Below, in pieces: positions 24,724-29,119 of a DNA stretch of 29,119 nucleotides. Location: contig JAKQKW010000485.1 in the NCBI GenBank assembly GCA_029560455.1, positions 1 to 29,119 of the forward strand. Direction: 5' to 3'. The translations under genes and the position numbers were made by a program. This DNA is from Candidatus Rifleibacteriota bacterium (lineage in GTDB: Bacteria > Riflebacteria > Ozemobacteria > Ozemobacterales > Ozemobacteraceae). The notes under the pieces were generated by a model that searched no databases, was not told the DNA's origin, and saw only the letters and a list, made by a program, of their open reading frames with translations. The stretch's first letter is position 1, and each line of letters opens with the position of its first letter.

Positions 24724-26943
24724 TTACACTGAAAGTTTGAAACCGACCAGAGCCAGGGGCGGAACATCGATGACAATCGACTGGTCGCGGTAATGCCAGC
24801 CATGTTTTTCGCTCCAGCGGCCACCGAAATTGCCGACATTCGAACCGAAATACATTTCGCTGTCTGAGTTGAGTATCTCGCGATAATAACCTTCACGCGG
24901 AACACCCAGTCGATAACCGGCTCTCGGCACCGGCGTAAAGTTGGCAACAAAAACCATAAGATCATCATGATTGTCGCCCTTGCGAACCCAGCTGATCATG
25001 CTGCTGTCAGCATCATCAAAGTTAATCCATTCAAAACCGCTTGAGTCACAATCTTTAAGATGAAGAGCGCCTTCACTGCGATAAAGGTGATTGAGGTGGC
25101 TGACCAGTCTCTGCAGACCCTTGTGCGAATCATATTCGAGCAGATGCCAGTCAAGACTCTGATTGCTGTTCCATTCGTTCCACTGACCGAAGTCGGTACC
25201 CTGAAACAGGAGTTTTTTACCGGGCATTGTCCACATCATGCTGAACAGCAGCCTGACGTTAGCAAATTTTTGCCAGAAATCACCGGGCATTTTGTTGATG
25301 ATATTGCCCTTACCATGCACGACTTCATCGTGTGAAAGCACGTAGATGAAATATTCATGAAAGGCATAGATCAGCGGGAAAGTCAGATTATTGTGATGAT
25401 AGCGCCGATAGATGGGGTCTTTCTGGAAATACGAAAGCGTATCGTTCATCCAGCCCATGTTCCACTTGAATGTAAAACCAAGCCCACCTTCGCTGCAGGG
25501 TTTAGAAACCCCGGGCCAGGCGGTCGACTCTTCTGCAATGTTCATGATGCCGGGGTGCTTTTCCTGGCAGATACTGTTCAGGTATTTAAGAAACTCGATG
25601 GCTTCAAGATTTTCTCGACCGCCATGCTGGTTCGGAATCCATTCACCGGCCTTGCGCGAGTAATCGAGATACAGCATTGAAGCAACCGCATCAACACGCA
25701 GACCATCGATATGGTATTTGTCCATCCAGAACAGCGCGCTGCTGATCAGGAAATTTTTAACTTCATTGCGGCCAAAGTTAAAAATCAGCGTAGACCAGTC
25801 TTTGTGTTCACCCTGTCTTGGGTCAGCATGCTCATAGAGAGCGGTGCCGTCAAACCGGGCAAGCCCGTGGGCATCTTTGGGAAAATGCGCCGGAACCCAG
25901 TCAAGCAATACACCAAGGCCTTCCTGGTGCAGATAGTCGACGAAATACATAAAATCTTTTGGGCTGCCAAAACGGCTGGTGGGAGCAAAATAACCGGTTA
26001 CCTGATAACCCCATGACATATCAAGAGGGTGTTCAGTGATTGGCAGCAGTTCTATATGTGTATAACCAAGTTTTTTTGCATAATCAGCAATCAGCGGCGC
26101 CAGTTCACGGTAGGTCATAAAGCGGTTGCCTTCTTCAAGGTTGCGCATAAATGAACCCAGGTGACATTCGAAAATTGATACCGGCTCGCGTTTCCAGTCT
26201 TTGTGTGAACGCGATTTCATCCAGTCGCTGTCTTTCCAGTCGTAACCGCTGATATCGTAAATCTTGCTGGCGGTTTTCGGTCGAACTTCGGCATAAAAAG
26301 CAAACGGATCGATCTTTTCGAGAAGATGGCCCTGCTGTGTTTTTACTTCGAATTTGTAATTCTGGCCGGCCTGCAAACCTGGAATAAAGATCTCCCATAT
26401 GCCTGAATTACCGAGAGAACGCATCACATGACGGCGACCATCCCAACAGTTAAAGTCGCCGACGACACTGACACGCTTGGCATTAGGGCCCCATACAGCA
26501 AATGAAATACCACCAAGTTTGTCCTGGTAATAATCCATATAACGAATATGGGCACCAAGCTTTTCATAAAGCTCATGGTGATTGCCTTCGTTGAACAGAT
26601 ACTGGTCTGTCTCGCCAAGAGTTGGCATGAAGGCATAAGAATCATAAAATTCGGCGCTGGCGCCGTTGGCGTAGTAACTTTTTAGGCGATAAGCAAAAAC
26701 ACTGGTGCGATCAAGAATTACCGCCTCAAAAAAACCGGCGTCATCGAGCCGGTTCATTTTAAAAGGCATGCCATTGGCGATATCGATTACTTCAACTCTT
26801 TCAGCATCGGGCAGAAAGGCTCTGACTGCTACGCACTTTTTGCCTTTGAATTCGGCAATATGGGCGCCAAGAATCTGAAACGGGTCGTGATGATCGGTTC
26901 TTACAATAGCCTGAATTGCGCTACTGTTGATGATCTGATTCAT
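24724..26943 (-). CDS. glgB: 1,4-alpha-glucan branching enzyme GlgB
   Basis: GlgB (GH13) makes alpha-1,6 branches in glycogen. The 739-aa protein has the long bacterial arrangement: an N1 domain (residues about 15-110, [12 protein letters not shown]), a CBM48 at about 145-215 ([24 protein letters not shown]), the catalytic barrel with [26 protein letters not shown] (nucleophile D418) and NIAEEST (acid/base E471), and [12 protein letters not shown], and a C-terminal beta domain. The N-terminal domain is near full length as in E. coli-type enzymes. The ATG is preceded by AGGAG, 32 nt after the trxA stop, so the two form an operon. No other glycogen gene (glgA, glgC, glgP) is in the window, which is unusual. 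Transcription ends at the bidirectional terminator. Confidence 0.96.
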   Translation of the reverse strand: MNQIINSSAIQAIVRTDHHDPFQILGAHIAEFKGKKCVAVRAFLPDAERVEVIDIANGMPFKMNRLDDAGFFEAVILDRTSVFAYRLKSYYANGASAEFYDSYAFMPTLGETDQYLFNEGNHHELYEKLGAHIRYMDYYQDKLGGISFAVWGPNAKRVSVVGDFNCWDGRRHVMRSLGNSGIWEIFIPGLQAGQNYKFEVKTQQGHLLEKIDPFAFYAEVRPKTASKIYDISGYDWKDSDWMKSRSHKDWKREPVSIFECHLGSFMRNLEEGNRFMTYRELAPLIADYAKKLGYTHIELLPITEHPLDMSWGYQVTGYFAPTSRFGSPKDFMYFVDYLHQEGLGVLLDWVPAHFPKDAHGLARFDGTALYEHADPRQGEHKDWSTLIFNFGRNEVKNFLISSALFWMDKYHIDGLRVDAVASMLYLDYSRKAGEWIPNQHGGRENLEAIEFLKYLNSICQEKHPGIMNIAEESTAWPGVSKPCSEGGLGFTFKWNMGWMNDTLSYFQKDPIYRRYHHNNLTFPLIYAFHEYFIYVLSHDEVVHGKGNIINKMPGDFWQKFANVRLLFSMMWTMPGKKLLFQGTDFGQWNEWNSNQSLDWHLLEYDSHKGLQRLVSHLNHLYRSEGALHLKDCDSSGFEWINFDDADSSMISWVRKGDNHDDLMVFVANFTPVPRAGYRLGVPREGYYREILNSDSEMYFGSNVGNFGGRWSEKHGWHYRDQSIVIDVPPLALVGFKLSV

Positions 26944-26975
26944 TTAAAACTCCTGTTCTGGGGTTGGAATAGTCG

Positions 26976-27296
26976 TCAGAGAAGCTTGCTGTTGATCTGA
27001 TTTTCGAGTTCTGGTTCAGGAGTTACACCAACCAAAGTGTGCACGGCTTTGCCATTTTTGAAAAAAATCAGGGTCGGAATCGTGGAAACATTGAACGAAG
27101 CAGCGATATCAGCGGCATCATCAACATTCAGCTTGGCGATCTTAACCTTGCCTGCAAATTTTCCGGCCAGACTGTCGATAATCGGACCCATCATGCGGCA
27201 GGGACCACACCAGGGAGCCCAGAAATCTACAAGAACGCCTCCCTGAAATTCAGTAACTTCTGATTTGAAGTTTTTGCTGTTAAGTTCGAGTGCCAT
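26976..27296 (-). CDS. trxA: Thioredoxin
   Basis: Thioredoxin is a cytoplasmic disulfide reductase that donates electrons to ribonucleotide reductase, methionine sulfoxide reductases and others, and is itself reduced by thioredoxin reductase. The 106-aa protein has the active site WAPWCGPCRMM with C30 and C33, DFWAPW, KLNVDDAADIAASFNVSTIPTLIFFKNG containing the cis-Pro (IPT), and a C-terminal helix. It has no signal peptide. The ATG follows AAGGGG. It is the first gene of the trxA-glgB unit and has its own promoter candidate. Confidence 0.96.
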   Translation of the reverse strand: MALELNSKNFKSEVTEFQGGVLVDFWAPWCGPCRMMGPIIDSLAGKFAGKVKIAKLNVDDAADIAASFNVSTIPTLIFFKNGKAVHTLVGVTPEPELENQINSKLL

Positions 27297-27333
27297 ATTA
27301 TCCCCTTTCAGTTGGTGCTATCGTACCCCGAAA

Positions 27334-27362
27334 AGAATACACCCAACCCGCCATAAATACAA
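27334..27362 (-). promoter_or_regulatory. Candidate sigma-70-type promoter for trxA-glgB
   Basis: Read on the minus strand, TTGTAT (27362-27357) and TATTCT (27339-27334) are separated by 17 bp. TG directly abuts the -10 rather than forming a TGn element. It lies in the 77-bp gap upstream of trxA and gives a leader of about 30 nt. Confidence 0.5.
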
Positions 27363-27373
27363 CTGTAACAGCA

Positions 27374-27865
27374 TCAATTATCAGCAATCAGACGAGCCTG
27401 AAAAAATGACTGTTCAGAATTGACATAACCGAAATCAAGCAGATTTCCGCAATAACCATCGGGTTGAAACACCGGCCGGCCAAACAACCGGCCATTGCAA
27501 CTGCGAATGCGAATCTGCAACCACTGATAACAGGCATCCTGAGGAGCAAAAACAGTTATAAGCGGACAGCTGGCGTCAGAAAATCCAATGATGATAAGGA
27601 AAGTGCTGTCTAAAAAACCATCAGACCGTGCCGGCCTCTCAAGAAAATACTGTCGGTTATCCCTGTCATAACCGGCACCAAGATCATTGAGATATTCTTC
27701 ATTCATGTGGAGACGAGGCAGATCAAGCAAAAAAATCTGCTCAACCAGCTCAGCGCGAGATTTTTGCACCATTTCTGCCGACAAAGAAAACTGTTTTTCG
27801 GCAAAAATGTCAGTTAAAGACAAAGCCACAGACAAAAACACAAAAACAGCCAGAAAATTACGCAT
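27374..27865 (-). CDS. Small secreted protein with four cysteines, function unknown
   Basis: I do not recognise this 163-aa protein. It begins with a Sec signal peptide (MRNFLAVFVFLSVALSLTDIFA) with likely cleavage after residue 22, so it should be periplasmic or outer-surface. The mature part has exactly four cysteines (C100, C112, C123, C139), enough for two disulfides, and an acidic N-terminal half. A strong GGAGG precedes the ATG, but it lies inside a hairpin (27868-27899). It lies 74 nt downstream of the anti-sigma gene on the same strand and may belong to that operon. The signal peptide, strong ribosome site and packing support a real gene. Confidence 0.75.
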   Translation of the reverse strand: MRNFLAVFVFLSVALSLTDIFAEKQFSLSAEMVQKSRAELVEQIFLLDLPRLHMNEEYLNDLGAGYDRDNRQYFLERPARSDGFLDSTFLIIIGFSDASCPLITVFAPQDACYQWLQIRIRSCNGRLFGRPVFQPDGYCGNLLDFGYVNSEQSFFQARLIADN

Positions 27866-27867
27866 GC

Positions 27868-27899
27868 TTTACCTCCAGAATTTTCGTTCTGCAGGTAAA
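27868..27899 (-). repeat. Inverted repeat masking the ribosome site of the secreted-protein gene
   Basis: On the minus strand TTTACC-TG-CAGAA and TTCTG-GA-GGTAAA form an 11-bp stem with a two-base internal mismatch and a 6-nt loop (CGAAAA). The right arm contains the GGAGG ribosome site, so folding would hide it. Such a hairpin could set translation by structure; that is inference. Confidence 0.5.
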
Positions 27900-27939
27900 T
27901 CAAATGAAAAAAGAAAAAGGGAAAAAATAATTTATTTCT

Positions 27940-29049
27940 TCAGGGCTTACGTCTGAGAATCAGGCCCGGACGATTGCCAGCGCGGCTTAAATACCAGCCA
28001 TTGCCATCTGGCGCCCGCCACTCACGCAGCTGAGAGTTATCAATGTAACCTTTCATGAAGAGATCATCGAGGTCTACAAAACCTTCCTCAGAGGCAAGGC
28101 CATTGCTCTCAAGAAAATTATAGATAGCGGCGGCACGCGGATCGCTTCTGGTTTCAGTTTCTGGTTCGGCAAAAGAATCGACGGTTTCGCTCTTTGCCAT
28201 ACCGATAGATTTCGAAGAGGTGGGCAGGCTGCGCAAGACTTCTTTAAGCTTCGGCGCTGAGGCCATCTGCATGGTATCCTGCGCAGTTTCTTCGGCTTCA
28301 ATGCTCAACGGTTCAGCCTCGTCAAAAGCAACCTCCATGGTTTCAAGAGGTGGCGCAGCAGGGGCCATGGCAAACCGACCTGAAGTATCAGCATTTTCTT
28401 CAAGCGCAAAGCTCACCGCACCTGGTATCTGCTGCGAAGTTGCTGTTTTTCTTTCAGCAATCACACCGACATTCTTTTCTGCTTTGAAGGCCAGCAGATC
28501 GCCGGTGAGCTTCGAACTGGTCTCCAGACTCTTTTTAAGTTCTGGATGCACTGTGACAGCAGCGCCGACAGCCGCGACAGTGTTTGACGAAACCGGCTGT
28601 GAAGACTCTCTGCCTCTCATGAACAGCGGGCGTTCAAGCCTTTTAACCTGTTTAAATTCATCTTCTGTCTGTTGCGAATGCCTGTCAAAACCCGGCGCGA
28701 AACCGCGAAGAAAAATTACAGCAACGGCAAACCCGGTAATTCCGGAAGCAAGAGCGATTTTAAAAGTCATGGAATTGACAAAAGCGCTCAGTTTTTTAAC
28801 CCAGTCTGGGGCAGCCGCAGCATTTTCTGCCGCGACAATTCTCGGCACTGCCAGTATTTTTCGCGTAACTTCGGCAGGCAAAGGTTCTGAAGCTATTTCT
28901 TCAAAACCGTCACGCATTTTCAACTCGTATTTCAGGAACTTACGACAGGTCGAGCAAGCGGCGAGATGAGCCGAAAGTTCAGCATTACTGCCGATTTCGT
29001 CAGCTTCAGTCATCTCAACAATTAAGTTTTTGCTCTCTTCGCAGTTCAT
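27940..29049 (-). CDS. Membrane anti-sigma factor with zf-HC2 domain
   Basis: This is a transmembrane zinc-finger anti-sigma factor that would hold a partner ECF sigma factor inactive. The N-terminal domain has C3 and H28-x3-C32-x2-C35 (HLAACSTC), the zf-HC2 / ZAS signature. One membrane helix lies at about residues 96-115 (FKIALASGITGFAVAVIFL). The long (about 250 aa) outer part is Ser/Ala/Glu rich and probably disordered, and ends in a more conserved-looking segment from about residue 302 (DPRAAAIYNFLESNGL to GLILRRKP). The 369-aa length exceeds typical anti-sigma factors (about 200-250). The ATG overlaps the stop of the upstream sigma-like frame by 4 nt. The inducing signal is unknown. Confidence 0.82.
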   Translation of the reverse strand: MNCEESKNLIVEMTEADEIGSNAELSAHLAACSTCRKFLKYELKMRDGFEEIASEPLPAEVTRKILAVPRIVAAENAAAAPDWVKKLSAFVNSMTFKIALASGITGFAVAVIFLRGFAPGFDRHSQQTEDEFKQVKRLERPLFMRGRESSQPVSSNTVAAVGAAVTVHPELKKSLETSSKLTGDLLAFKAEKNVGVIAERKTATSQQIPGAVSFALEENADTSGRFAMAPAAPPLETMEVAFDEAEPLSIEAEETAQDTMQMASAPKLKEVLRSLPTSSKSIGMAKSETVDSFAEPETETRSDPRAAAIYNFLESNGLASEEGFVDLDDLFMKGYIDNSQLREWRAPDGNGWYLSRAGNRPGLILRRKP

Positions 29050-29119
29050 ATGCTTTTTTCAAACCTTTTCAACTGAATCTTTTCACTCAACATTTGATCA
29101 AGCCTGAGTCTGGCGTGGC
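29046..29119 (-). CDS. 3' end of probable ECF sigma factor (partial)
   Basis: A minus-strand frame enters from the right edge and ends at a stop overlapping the anti-sigma ATG (ATGA). Only the last 23 residues are in the window; they begin HARLRLDQML and end KRFEKSI. HARLRLDQML fits the end of sigma region 4 (usually RARxxL), and sigma-then-anti-sigma with a 4-nt overlap is the common arrangement for ECF pairs. The segment is short, so identity rests mainly on context. Confidence 0.55.
   Translation of the reverse strand, partial: HARLRLDQMLSEKIQLKRFEKSI

Noticed and set aside
24549..24968. 139-codon minus-strand frame across the terminator and the end of glgB
   Set aside because: It runs through the bidirectional terminator and lies in another frame of glgB; no ribosome site or family resemblance.

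Overview
The window is a gene-dense stretch of bacterial chromosome: about 23 complete genes, one partial gene, no rRNA or tRNA seen, and no clear mobile element. It suggests a Gram-negative-type, peptidoglycan-making, rod/coccus-dividing bacterium. The evidence is a division/cell-wall (dcw) cluster, lipoprotein and Sec signal peptides, a probable outer-membrane beta-barrel with a C-terminal Phe, and an MEP-pathway dxs. The mixture of families and the number of lineage-specific proteins point to a deep-branching phylum. Riflebacteria-like is my guess, but the sequence alone does not prove it.

Layout. Plus strand, 26-8407: larC (nickel-pincer cofactor synthesis, with a 58-residue His-rich insert), then murD-ftsW-murG-ftsQ-ftsA-ftsZ, ending in a strong hairpin terminator. 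murC, murB and ddl, which often sit between murG and ftsQ, are absent; an extended -10 promoter candidate occupies the 65-bp gap. Plus strand, 8492-14177: a radical SAM protein with a B12-binding-like N-terminus, a BMP/PnrA-type lipoprotein overlapping it, murI, and a large unrecognised zinc-ribbon/transmembrane/propeller-like protein. 14265-15400: a small Cys-rich protein with a duplicated CC-x2-C-x5-C motif, followed by a predicted outer-membrane barrel. 15462-20856: a bifunctional NAD(P)HX repair enzyme, then a chain of 4-nt overlapping genes (WalJ-like metallo-hydrolase, rlmH, cheR, cheB), then a ferritin-like diiron protein. 20860-22504: a polyprenyl-phosphate sugar-phosphate transferase overlapped by a tiny DUF1858 protein. 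22651-24534: dxs with its own promoter, followed by a bidirectional terminator at 24673-24713.

From 24724 to the right edge everything is on the minus strand: a trxA-glgB operon with its own promoter, a small secreted protein of unknown function whose ribosome site lies in a hairpin, and a zf-HC2 anti-sigma factor whose start codon overlaps the stop of a probable ECF sigma factor running off the window.

Themes. Peptidoglycan supply (MurD, MurG, MurI, FtsW) and Z-ring assembly (FtsQ, FtsA, FtsZ) are encoded together, with WalJ-like and RlmH housekeeping functions nearby. CheR/CheB are orphaned from receptors and CheA. Five plus-strand promoter candidates share an extended -10 (TGn before the -10 hexamer). 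Non-ATG starts (TTG, GTG) are common. The least explained parts, and the best places to look for new biology, are the 11823-15400 block of unrecognised zinc/cysteine/membrane proteins and the sigma/anti-sigma/secreted-protein cluster at the right end.
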